A stretch of DNA of 64,000 nt from Cynocephalus volans. Taxonomy: Eukaryota > Chordata > Mammalia > Dermoptera > Cynocephalidae. Location: contig NC_084463.1 of the NCBI RefSeq assembly GCF_027409185.1, positions 66,015,852 to 66,079,851 of the forward strand, read 5' to 3'. This document shows, piece after piece, positions 11,178-21,269 of this stretch; positions within the stretch are counted from its first letter, which is position 1, and each line of letters starts with the position of its first letter. The position numbers and the translations under genes are program-made. The notes under the pieces are model-generated. The model did no database searches. It was not told the origin of the DNA and saw only the letters and a list, made by a program, of their open reading frames with translations.

Positions 11178-13664
11178 ATGTTTGAGGAGAAACAACAGCA
11201 AGGAGAAAAAACAATTTATTTTTCTGTAATAAGTCATGAAGTATGGATCCAACTTTTAAAATGTTTTTGTTTTACCCCGCGCGCCGGCCCGGCTCCCCTC
11301 CCCGGCCCCGACGGGCGGGCGGGCTGCCCTGAGGAGGCGGGGAGGGGACGGCTGGGCCGGCGGCGGGCGGGCGACGATGCCGAACTTCTGCGCTGCCCCC
11401 AACTGCACGCGGAAGAGCACGCAGTCCGCCCTGCCTTCTTCAGGTTCCCGCGGGATCCGGCCAGATGCCAGAAGTGGGTGGAAAATTGTAGGAGAGCAGA
11501 CTTAGAAGATAAAACACCTGATCAACTCAATAAACATTTTCGATTATGTGCCAAACACTTTGAGACTTCTATGATCTGTAGAACTAGTCCTTATAGGACA
11601 GTTCTTCGAGATAATGCAATACCAACAATATTTGATCTTACCAGTCATTTGAACAATCCACATAGTAGACACAGAAAACGAATAAAAGAATTGAGTGAAG
11701 ATGAAATCAGGACACTGAAACAGAAAAAAATTGATGAAACTTCTGAACAGGAACAAAAACATAAAGAAAACAACAACAGTAATGCTCAGAACCCCAGTGC
11801 AGAAGAAGGGGGTGAAGAACACGATGAAGATATCTTACCTCTAACCCTTGAAGAGAAGGAAAACAAAGAATACTTAAAATCTCTGTTTGAAATTTTGATT
11901 CTTATGGGAAAACAAAACATACCTCTGGATGGACATGAGGCTGATGAAATCCCAGAAGGTCTCTTTACTCCTGATAACTTTCAAGCATCGCTGGAGTGCC
12001 GGATAAATTCTGGTGAAGAGGTCCTGAGAAAGCGCTTTGAGACAACAGCAGTTAACACGTTGTTCTGTTCGAAAACACAGCAGAAACAGATGCTGGAGAT
12101 CTGTGAGAGCTGTATTCGGGAAGAAACTCTCAGGGAAGTAAGAGACTCACACTTCTTTTCTATTATCACTGATGATGTAGTGGACATAGCAGGAGAGGAG
12201 CACCTACCTGTGTTGGTGAGGTTTGTCGATGAATCTCATAATCTGAGAGAGGAATTTGTGGGCTTCCTGCCTTATGAAGCTGATGCAGAAATTTTGGCTG
12301 TGAAATTTCACACTACAATAACTGAGAAGTGGGGCCTAAACATGGAGTATTGTCGTGGCCAAGCTTACATTGTGTCCAGTGGATTTTCTTCCAAAATGAA
12401 AGTTGTTGCTTCTAGACTTTTAGAGAAATATCCCCAAGCTATCTACACACTTTGCTCTTCCTGTGCCTTAAATATGTGGTTGGCAAAATCAGTCCCTGTT
12501 ATGGGAGTATCTGTTGCACTGGGAACAATTGAGGAAGTTTGTTCTTTTTTCCATCAATCACCACAACTGCTTTTAGAACTTGACAATGTGATTTCTGTTC
12601 TTTTTCAGAACAGTGAAGAAAGGAGTAGAGAACTGAAGGAAATTTGCCATTCTCAGTGGACAGGCAGGCATGATGCTTTTGAAATTTTAGTGGCCCTCCT
12701 GCAAGCACTTGTTTTATGTTTAGATGGTATAAATAGTGACACAAGTATTAGATGGAATAATTGTATAGCTGGCCTAGCATTTGTACTGTGTAGTGCAATA
12801 ACAGATTTTGATTTTGTTGTTACCATTGTTGTTCTTAAAAATGTCCTATCTTTTACAAGAGCCTTTGGGAAAAATCTTCAGGGGCAAACCTCTGATGTCT
12901 TTTTTGCAGCCAGTAGCTTAACTGCAGTACTGCATTCACTCAATGAAGTGATGGAAAATATTGAAGTTTATCATAAGTTTTGGTTTGAGGAAGCCACAAA
13001 TTTGGCAACCAAACTTGATATTCAAATGAAACTCCCTGGGAAATTCCACAGAGCTCAGCAAGGTAACTTGGAATCTCACCTAACCTCTGAGAGTTACTAT
13101 AAAGAAACCCTAAGTGTTCCAACAGTGGAGCATATTATTCAGGAACTTAAAGATATATTCTCAGAACAGCACCTCAAAGCTCTTAAATGCTTATCTCTGG
13201 TACCCTCGGTCATGGGACAGCTGAAATTCAATACGTCAGAAGAACACCATGCTGACATTTACAGAAGTGACTTACCCAATCCTGACACACTCTCAGCTGA
13301 GCTTCATTGTTGGAGAATCAAATGGAAACACAGAGGGAAAGATATAGAACTTCCATCCACCATTTATGAAGCCCTCCATCTGCCTGACATCAAGTTTTTC
13401 CCTAATGTGTATGCATTGCTGAAGGTCCTATGTATTCTTCCTGTGATGAAGGTTGAGAATGAGCACTATGAAAATGGACGAAAGCGACTCAAAGCATACT
13501 TGAGGAACACTTTGACAGACCAAAGGTCAAGTAACTTGGCTTTGCTTAACATAAATTTTGATATAAAACATGATCTGGATTTAATGGTGGACACATATAT
13601 CAAACTCTACACAACTAAGTCAGAGCTTCCTACAGATAATTCAGAAACCATTGAAAATACCTAA
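11178..13664 (+). CDS. Open reading frame of the THAP12 retrocopy with a replaced N-terminus (828 codons)
   Basis: Seen: 828 codons with no internal stop. Residues 1-32 come from pre-insertion genomic DNA and about 33-86 from the THAP12 5' leader and first codons read in the wrong frame. From Phe87 on the frame is THAP12: FFRFPRD, the AVPTF-equivalent region around NAIPTIFDL, an acidic Lys/Glu-rich linker, then the hAT-derived body and the C-terminal dimerisation-type region ending ENT. About 742 residues match the family's residues 21-761. The THAP finger is C2CH; its first two zinc-ligand cysteines (Cys5, Cys10) lie in the lost frame, while RLCAKHF keeps the later Cys and His, so the finger should not fold normally. 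ATG11178 has a purine at -3. No promoter was recognised beyond the CpG-rich leader. Whether it is translated is unknown; it may be only a young pseudogene. Confidence 0.55.
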   Translation: MFEEKQQQGEKTIYFSVISHEVWIQLLKCFCFTPRAGPAPLPGPDGRAGCPEEAGRGRLGRRRAGDDAELLRCPQLHAEEHAVRPAFFRFPRDPARCQKWVENCRRADLEDKTPDQLNKHFRLCAKHFETSMICRTSPYRTVLRDNAIPTIFDLTSHLNNPHSRHRKRIKELSEDEIRTLKQKKIDETSEQEQKHKENNNSNAQNPSAEEGGEEHDEDILPLTLEEKENKEYLKSLFEILILMGKQNIPLDGHEADEIPEGLFTPDNFQASLECRINSGEEVLRKRFETTAVNTLFCSKTQQKQMLEICESCIREETLREVRDSHFFSIITDDVVDIAGEEHLPVLVRFVDESHNLREEFVGFLPYEADAEILAVKFHTTITEKWGLNMEYCRGQAYIVSSGFSSKMKVVASRLLEKYPQAIYTLCSSCALNMWLAKSVPVMGVSVALGTIEEVCSFFHQSPQLLLELDNVISVLFQNSEERSRELKEICHSQWTGRHDAFEILVALLQALVLCLDGINSDTSIRWNNCIAGLAFVLCSAITDFDFVVTIVVLKNVLSFTRAFGKNLQGQTSDVFFAASSLTAVLHSLNEVMENIEVYHKFWFEEATNLATKLDIQMKLPGKFHRAQQGNLESHLTSESYYKETLSVPTVEHIIQELKDIFSEQHLKALKCLSLVPSVMGQLKFNTSEEHHADIYRSDLPNPDTLSAELHCWRIKWKHRGKDIELPSTIYEALHLPDIKFFPNVYALLKVLCILPVMKVENEHYENGRKRLKAYLRNTLTDQRSSNLALLNINFDIKHDLDLMVDTYIKLYTTKSELPTDNSETIENT

Positions 13665-14606
13665 GAGACTTTAAAAATAAGCTTTCTCTTACGTTTGATA
13701 TTTGGAAGAATATCTGTAAGGTGTATGTAGGCCACTTAACCACTGAATATCTTTGCCTCTGGGCCTCCTATTGAGTACATTAGCCATTGATAATCTTCCT
13801 ATTTAAATGGCCCCTGTTTGAACTCTCATGCTTTGAAAACCTATCTGTTCTTCCAGAAGATAGCATTGAAAGTGCCACATTTCACTTCTGTGTGATCTCT
13901 GCTAGTGGTACTCTGGAATTGTTTTAGATAAGTCATTTTAGACATAACATTTATTATCACCATGGATCCATTTGTCGGGTATTGAGTTATAAATTCTTTG
14001 AAGAAATAAATTTTAAGGAGGTGTGGGAGGAAGGAATACGTTTGATAAAATGTTACATTGAAACCCACAATTGACCTTTGACTAGTGGGAGTTTTAAGTA
14101 TGTTGTTAAAAATCTGTAATGGACAGTTAAGGGAATTAACAGAGAGAAACTTGTGAACTCGCCAAATAAGGATTTCAGTGTAGATTTTGTCTGTATCAAA
14201 TAAACTTAGAGGAACAAGTTACAGTTAAAGTTTGAATGGAAGAGCCTGCCATTGTTCCTCATCTGGTGGTTACTGTTTACATTCCTTTGTTGAGCCTACA
14301 TCTCCATATGCTTTTTAGCAGGTATATGTTGAACACTTGTGCTTCATGGTCAAGACAGAGCCAGAGGCCATGGATACTGACAACTGACTTGTCTGTTTTC
14401 TTCTGTCTTTTTCCATGACTATATCTACTGCCTCATCTTGATTTACAAGCAAAACCTGAAAAGCCTAAAGTGTTTTGTGGTTTATCTAGAAATAATACAG
14501 AAAATATTGCTGTTATTTTTGGTGAGGAAAATCAATTTTATATAGTTTACTTCAATCTAAATAAAATGTGAATTTTGTTTAAAAAAATAAAATAAAATAA
14601 AATAAA
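11274..14606 (+). pseudogene. THAP12: Processed (intronless) retrocopy of THAP12
   Basis: A full-length mRNA-like copy: GC-rich, CpG-dense 5' leader (11274-11376), native start ATG at 11377, coding body to the TAA at 13662-13664, about 900 bases of 3' UTR with AATAAA-type signals near 14558, and an A-rich tail (AAAATAAAATAAA..., 14581-14606). No introns interrupt it. TTTTTGTTTT occurs immediately before the leader (11264-11273) and just after the tail (14609-14618), a candidate target-site duplication although of low complexity. One base is missing in the codon 18-20 region (about 11429-11435), so the native ATG frame stops after about 41 codons at a TAG near 11502. Known: THAP12 (p52rIPK/PRKRIR) carries an N-terminal THAP zinc finger and a hAT-transposase-derived body, and is reported to bind the inhibitor of PKR, P58IPK. 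L1 machinery is the likely source of the copy. Confidence 0.93.
11275..11460. promoter_or_regulatory. CpG-dense patch (former THAP12 leader and first exon)
   Basis: Roughly 27 CpG dinucleotides fall in about 185 bases, within a window that otherwise has very few. It derives from the parent's CpG-island first exon carried over in the transcript. It could act as a small CpG island, but promoter activity is inference. Confidence 0.6.
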
Positions 14607-14904
14607 TTTTTTTGTTTTGTTTTTCCAAATGGATATACAACAGTGGTGCTTATGCTACTGAAAAATATTTCCTTTCAGTATGATTTGAAATCCTATGTTT
14701 ATCATAAAATACCTTCACATGTGTATTTGTAAGTGTTCCACTCCATGCCCATTTTCTATCTACCTCTCTACCTACCTACCTACCTACCTACCTATCTTTT
14801 TAAAAATTGCACAATATGCTTTAATAGTTGAGGGCTCTATTCTTTTTTATTACCCTTCCTTCACTAAAAATTCCTGGATATTCTTAGATTTTTAGTTTGT
14901 ACAG
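14607..14904. other. Spacer between retrocopy and NUMT, with (CTAC)n
   Basis: AT-rich DNA. A (CTAC)n microsatellite of about six units lies at 14760-14796. No gene is seen. Confidence 0.7.
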
Positions 14905-15873
14905 AGTTTATTTAGAAGCAACTTGTCCTGCACTGCGTTGTTTGGATAGCTGGAGGGTGGGGATGAGAGCTAGGACTAGGATAGATATGATGAGAGAGAG
15001 GACTCCTCCTGGTTTCCTGGGATGGAACGTAGAATTGCACAGGCGAGTAGAAAGTACCGTTCTGGTTCGAGGTGGGGTGGTGTGTTTAGGGGGTTGGCCG
15101 GAGGGCAGTTGTCAGGGTCTCCTAAGAGGTCAGGGGAGGAGAGGACAAGGGTGAGGAGGAGAAAGGTGAGCAGGAGGCTCCTAGTGCATCTTTAATTGCA
15201 TAGTAGGGCTGGAATGGGGTTTTGTCTGAGTCTGATGGGATTCCTGAAGGGTTGTTGGATCCTGTTTTGTGTAAAAATAGAAGGTGTACAATGGCTAAGG
15301 CTGAGATGATAAAGGGTAGGATAAAGTGGAGAGCAAAGAAGCATGTGACGGTGGCCTTGTCTACCAAGAACCCGCCTCAAGTTCACTCTACTAGGCTTGT
15401 GCCAGTATATGGGACAGCAGATAATAGGTTCATAATTACTGTTGCTCCTCAAAAAGATATTTGTCCTCATGAATGCTGTAGCTCTTACTGTAAAGAGTAG
15501 GATGATGCCAGTGCTTCAGGTTTCTAGGCAGGTGTAGGACACGTAGTAGAGGCCTCGGCCTACATGAATGAAAAGGCAGATAAAGAATATGGGTGCTCCA
15601 TTGGCGTGAATGTATCGAATGATTCAGCCATAGTTTACATCTTGGCAGATGTGGATGACAGAGGAAAGTGCTGTTGTGTGTCTGCTGTGTAGTGTATGGC
15701 CAAGGACAGTCCTGTCATAATGCTGTTGTGTGTCTGCTGTGTAGTGTATGGCCAAGGACAGTCCTGTCATAATTTGGAGTAGCAGGCACATGCCTATTAG
15801 TGAGCCGAAGTGTCATCATACTGAGATGTTTGATGATGTGGGTAGATCAATGAATGAGTGGTTAATAATATTC
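14905..15873 (-). pseudogene. NUMT: nuclear copy of mitochondrial cytochrome b, antisense
   Basis: Read on the minus strand this is mitochondrial MT-CYB, from about codon 10 (INHSFIDLP-like, right end) to near the C-terminal third (GQ-AS-type, left end). Clear segments include [19 protein letters not shown] and [13 protein letters not shown] at about 15250-15367, and the region before it with the HPYYxIKD motif as QPYYAIKD. The mitochondrial code, frameshifts and deletions make it non-functional. About 18-20 bases are missing near 15470, and roughly 100 bases appear missing near 14920 between SKQ- and GQ-type codons. It also carries a 52-bp tandem duplication (15669-15772). It starts about 300 bases beyond the THAP12 tail. 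Confidence 0.93.
15669..15772. repeat. Exact 52-bp tandem duplication inside the NUMT
   Basis: Bases 15669-15720 and 15721-15772 are identical (each begins TGCTGTTGTGTGTCTGCTGT and ends GTCCTGTCATAA). 52 is not a multiple of three, so the duplication could not have been tolerated in a working mitochondrial gene and arose after transfer or at insertion. Confidence 0.97.
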
Positions 15874-18800
15874 CCCAAAACCCATATCTTTAGATATGTA
15901 TCCATCTATTTTTAGAAATAGATATCTTGAAAGGAAATATGCAAGAGATTTCTAGATGTTACCTAACTCAATAACATATCTTTAGGATAAATTAAATATT
16001 TCTCTGAATCTATGACTCTCATATTCTTAATGATCCTAAGAATACATGGTAGATGTAGACATTTAGTTAGTATTAGGTAGAAATATTTTTACAGAATTCC
16101 TTTTTTTAAAAACTCATCTGATGTCTTTTTAGAGGGCTGTACTATAATTAGAAGGCATAAACATAGAAATGACAGAATTTATCAAGTGATTGTTAAAGAG
16201 ACTGAAATCAAATTCTATGCTTTGTTATCCATGGTTTAAATTTAAATGGTTCTGTTGCCATTTAAATTTAGTGGGAAAATAATCCAAATAAGGATAAAAT
16301 AATTTGATGAGAAATACTACAGAATATCTTATATATTTTTTATTTAAGCTTATAGCACTATTTAAATTTGTCTTTTTTAAAAAAGCAAAATAGCGTGTAC
16401 ATAATTTGAACACCTAGTAGTGCTACATGGTCTGTAATGGTTTCCTGCCCCACATCTCCTCAACACGAGGCTCTTCTCCCAGAGGTAATTAGTTCCATTC
16501 TCTTTGCTGTTTCTACTGGAATTTACCTCCAGAGTTGATAAAAGCATGTTTTAGTGTTATTTCTTATCTTTTTATTTCATGTCAATTGTTATACAACACG
16601 TCAAAGAGAAAGTGATACTTACATAGAATTTTAAAAGATGAGGTGTTCTCTAAGCATTCAGTGGGAATATGGGATGGTAAAGGCATGCCAAGTATAAGGA
16701 GCAGTATGAACAGAGGCATAGACAGAAGTACAGTGATGTATCATGTGGAAATCCTATAAGAGTACCCACATGCAACTGAAATTATTGATCAATCAGAAGT
16801 CTTGTTTCTTACGTGTGTATAAGCAGAGAAAGAGAGAGTGGATAGGTATTATATTTAATAGCCATTATAATTTGCATGTATTTATTATATGCAGAAACTG
16901 TTCTGAGACTTCCTAGTGGTTGGTTTATTTATTCAAGCCTTTAGCTCAGCAAAAGGATGTTTAAACAATATCATGAAAACAATAAACACACTATTTGCTA
17001 ATCTACAGTACTGTTCTGTTTGTGTGCCACACACAATACACAGACCATTTTATCAAAAACAGGTTAGTCAGCAAGAGCTCACATTTTTGACCAACTAATC
17101 TTCACCCTTGATTACCTGGAACTCAGCATCTACTGTACCATACAGTAAACAAGTATTAAACATTTATCAACTGAATAAACAAAATGATCATATGGGTGAA
17201 TAAGCGTAATCATAGCCCTGAGCCAAAGGGAACATAATGTTGGTCCTGGGAAGAAGAAAAAACAACAACAACAACAGAAAAGAAACCTACATGTTCAGGA
17301 GTAATAGCAACACTGCAAATTCAGGAGGAAGATATTAGAAGGAAGACATCCTAATATGGAGAGAGACAAGATAAAATAATTAAAATCATTCACTAGAAGA
17401 AATGGGAGGGTTACTTCAGTTCAAAATTATAGTCAACTCTCTATTCATATATGTTAAGCTTTGAATACAGCTCAATTTCCATCTGAGACAGATCAATAAT
17501 AAACACAGTGAACTCTAACAAACTTGGCTCTGAAATACGAAATCCCTTGGCACTATTATCGGATGGGGTGGCGGGCAGCAAACCCAGCAACAAGGGACTG
17601 GGCAGAAGTTCATGCAAATGTGCATGATGTTTTAATGAAAATGTGATGTTGCCAATGCTAACTTCACACATACAGCAACATTACCATGACAACCAGTCCC
17701 TCTCTGGAGTTCAGAGATGGAGTAATGACTTGCTTATGCCTGAACATTTAACTTAACAGTTTTTCATACTGCTAACAAAGATTAAATTGAAAAAGAACCT
17801 TCAGCCAAGTCTGACAGATTTGGGAAAAATTCATTTCTGAAAATAAATATCTAAAATAATTGCTGGCTATATTTGCTTCCTACTTCTGAGAATAAATCCC
17901 AAGGTGTGCAGAAATACAAAAGCCTTGCCTATGATTTTTTCAGTGAAGAATGCTAGAATTCTTAAGTGAAGATGACTTTGCAGCATGAACTTGAATAATA
18001 ATTACAGCCAGGGCAGTGTTAGAAGCACTTCACTGACAAATATTTCTCCAGGAAAGGAGAGATCTAAGCCAGGTCAATTAATTACATCTCTTCTGGAAGA
18101 CTGCTTGTTTTTAATTCATGCCACATCACTGGTACTTGGCTGAGTAGTAAATCACATCCTTTAAACACTTATCATGTTCCCTGGTTCCTTGTCTGCCTTC
18201 TGTTGACTCTTTAAACATAAACAACCACCAGGTACTGACATAATTTAAGGGATAAAAAACAACAGGTTTTCCTTGTTTGTTTATAACAGCTGTGATTGAC
18301 CAGGTTTATTGGCATATGAAAAAAGGTTGCTGTATTTCATGATCTCTGAACTCAGTCTCCCTCAGCATATACACCAGGTACCCCTGAAAGGAACATGTAC
18401 TTTAGGAGCAATTACATTGAGTGGGTGAGGGAGAGGTCTTACCTGGGAAAGGATAGTGAGAAAAGGGTATGTCACTCTCAATTATCCAATTCAAGTTCTG
18501 AAGCAAAGGGGCTTGTAGTAGCAAAGGGCTGACCTAGCTGTCTCCAAGAGCAAAGGAATCCTACTTGATAATGCAATGGGGGAAATAGGAAAGAACAAAA
18601 GGGAGAGATTTTAGGGATAGAAACAGAGCTCAGTGTTTTAATATAAGATCTTATTCTATACCTGAACTCCAGGAAAGAATGGTTGCGTGGTTTGCTTCCT
18701 GTATTTGGAGGCAAGTAGTCTTGTACCCCTGAGTATGACCACCAGGAGGAAGAGACACTTTTTCTTTATGGAAAGAGTCCCTTCTTTATCAAGCCACTAG

Positions 18801-18879
18801 CTACAGGGACTGCATTATCTCAGAGTGGGTGCCATTCACAAAACTCCCTAATTCACACAAAACTCCCTTAAAGGTTATT

Positions 18880-19065
18880 GGTGATCTTGCCACTCTATGA
18901 GGTTTGTACTGTCATCCCCACTTAAGAGATGGGGAAACTAAACCTCAGAGAGAATAAGTACATTGCTGAAGGTCTCTTAATAAGTGGAGAGTTCATTTTA
19001 ATAGCTTAGTATGTCTACTTTCACAACCTCTGCTCTTTCCATTCTACATGCTTTCTAAGTCTAGC
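18880..19065 (-). mobile_element. MIR-like SINE
   Basis: 'gtactgtcatccccacttaagagatggggaaactaaacctcagagagaataagtacattgctgaaggtc' is the antisense MIR core with typical divergence. Confidence 0.75.
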
Positions 19066-19679
19066 CCTTTGGTAACTAAGTCTGGATTGGAATAAATTGC
19101 CTCCTATCTATAGGTGATACTGCCCATATGTAGGTATTTTGTTGAAGGCTGGAAGCCAGCAATAATGGCTACCACTGCTTCTGTTCCTACATCACCACCT
19201 AGATTCAGTGGTACCCCAGAACACCTCAGATATGTCGACCTATCCTCTCACAGGAGACTTTAATTGTTCTCATGTCTAGAGTGAGCCCATATTCATATCA
19301 TGTAGTTCCTTATATTAAGGTCACCCACGGATTCCCTGGGACACTTGACAAGCACGTATTGATGTCATAGACTAGTTTGCATTCCTTTCTTCAATTGCCA
19401 GACTATCTCATTAGAATACATTTACTACATTCCAGGAACATATTTCTCTTTACTTCAGTTGTCCCATGCATATGATTGGATTGTAAATGCTTACCATCAC
19501 AAATCATAAACAGTGCAAGGCAGCAGGACAAATAGATGGCAAAGGATTAACTCTCTCCATTTTTACCTGAATTTAGCTAGATATCTTAGCAGGTAACCTG
19601 AAACTCAGTGCCTTAACTTTGCCCCATCACCAAACCCAATATATTATCTCATCATTTTGGTCTTCCATTCCTTCCTCAG

Positions 19680-20020
19680 ATGAATCATAAATATTTAACA
19701 AATATTTGTTAAATGCTTGTTATATGCTAAATGTTGTATTTCTGTGCTAGAGATAGGCAACAATAAAAAAATCATGGTCCCTACTCTTGAGACACTTAAT
19801 TTAGTGAGAGAAACAGAAGTTAAACAAATAAATACATATATAACTAAACAATTATAAAGTATCAGTTCTAAGAGGAATAATTTTTTTAAAAAGGATCTAA
19901 GAAAGAGAATAACGGGAGAAAGGGATCTAAATTAAATGAGTGCTATGGAAAGATGGTCTGAGGAAAGGAAGATGAGGCTTAAAGGAATTACGGGAGTCAA
20001 TCAGTGGTATTTGGTACAAA
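19680..20020. mobile_element. Ancient interspersed repeat, family not resolved
   Basis: 'tatttgttaaatgcttgttatatgctaaatgttg...gtgctagagataggcaacaataaaaaaatcatggtccctactcttgagacacttaatttagtgagagaaacagaag' has the same layout (size classes of 'growth', 'animals', 'storage' type words absent) as 29215, 60425 and 61655 in this window: a life-history-like pattern of an old, widespread mammalian repeat. I cannot name the family. Confidence 0.4.
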
Positions 20021-20214
20021 TTTAACTACCGTATTTCCATGGGAGGGTAACTCGGATTTGTAGAGTTAGCTTGTTTCTGTGTTGTAATTACTTCCCTTAT
20101 GGCCAGTTTCAAACTACCAAGATGATATCACTGAATGTGAATTTAGGACAAGATATGAACACCGTTACTTTGTATTTCCACTATGTAGATATAAAACATG
20201 CATATAATCTAAAG

Positions 20215-20340
20215 AATATAGATTTAAAAATAGTCAAATATAGCAAAATATAGGAAATGACATATAAGACATATAGGAAATGGCATATAATGACGTATAG
20301 GACACATAGGAAATGACATAATGACGTATAGGAAATGGTG
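20215..20340. repeat. Degenerate short tandem region
   Basis: Variants of ATAGGAAATGACATATAA and TGACGTATAGGA repeat four to five times with irregular spacing of about 18-30 bases. Confidence 0.7.
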
Positions 20341-20605
20341 AATTTGGAGAATTTCTTACCTCTGTTTTAAATTAATTGTAAATTTATATAATTTAATTTT
20401 AAATATTTGATGCATTTGGCAACTGGCTCCTGAAAATTCAACAATAGACTCTTAGGAACTGGTCACACCACTGGAACTTGGGCAAAGAGTGAGCAGAAGA
20501 GTAATGCAGACAAAGGGGACAGCACATGTGAAGTTTCTGAACTGAGAAAGAGCTTGATGTATTAAACCCATTAATAGCAATCCCACCATGCTGATGCTCC
20601 TCACC

Positions 20606-21120
20606 TGTTATGGATTTTATTGTGTCCAATGAAAAGATATGTTGAAGTGCTACCCCCTGATGAATGTGACTTTATTTGGAAATCAGGTTTTTGCAAATGT
20701 AAATCAAGTTAAGATGAAGCCAATTAGGGTGGACTCAAATCTGATATAACTGGTATCCTCATAAGAAGAGGGAAGTTTGGATACAGACACACACATAAAG
20801 AAGAAGACGTCCACATGAAGACAAAGACACACAGGGAGAATGCCACGTGAAGACAGGGACAGAGATTAGAGAGATGCAGCTGCAAGCCAAGGAACACCAA
20901 AGATCGTGGCCATCACTGGGAGCTAGGAAGAGACAAGGCAGATTCCCTCCTACAGGTTTCAGAGGGAGCCTGCTCTCCCACGATCTTGATTTTGCATCTT
21001 TGATTTTTGACATCTTTGATTTCTTGTCTCCTGCACTGTGACCAGAAGACCTCACACTGAAACAAGACATTTCTGTTGTTTTAAGCCACCCAGTTGGTGG
21101 CACTTTGTTACAGCAGCTGT
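20606..21120 (+). mobile_element. Solo LTR, MLT1-like (MaLR)
   Basis: TGTTATGGATTTTATTGTGTCC, TGTGACTTTATTTGGAAATC, CAAGTTAAGATGAAGCCAAT, 'ggtatcctcataagaagag', a GAAGAC-rich stretch and the closing TTTAAGCCACCCAGTTGGTGG follow MLT1 order. At about 515 bases it is longer than usual for the type, partly from an expanded middle (20940-21030) with CATCTTTGATTT repeats. Confidence 0.88.
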
Positions 21121-21269
21121 GATAGGTAATTTTAGGTGTCAGCTTGACTGTATGAAGCATTACCTAGTGAACTGATAAGGCATTGTTTCTGCCTATGTGT
21201 GTGAGCGTGTTTCGGGAGGTGAATGAGTGTGAGTCAGTGGACTGCGTGAGGAAGATCCAGCCTCAATGT
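21121..21269 (+). mobile_element. ERVL-type LTR fragment (MLT2-like), truncated
   Basis: GATAGGTAATTTTAGGTGTC through 'gaagatccagcctcaatgt' matches the first 150 or so bases of the same LTR type seen complete at 61143-61646. It is cut at 21269, where L1 sequence begins, and its right part is not found beyond the L1. Confidence 0.7.

Larger units (their letters stand above)
15874..20605. other. Intergenic DNA with scattered old repeats
   Basis: No gene is recognised. Old fragments listed elsewhere: 18880-19065 (MIR), 19680-20020 (unnamed old repeat), 20215-20340 (short tandem region). 16630-16750 looks like the same old repeat class as 61655-62700. A (CAA)n run is at 17257-17276. The remainder, including 17280-18870, is not recognised. 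Confidence 0.45.

Noticed and set aside
15192..15500. Overlapping 92-codon frames in both strands
   Set aside because: They are out-of-frame readings of the cytochrome b NUMT, not separate genes.
20759..21160. 133-codon antisense frame
   Set aside because: Entirely within a non-coding MLT1-like LTR.
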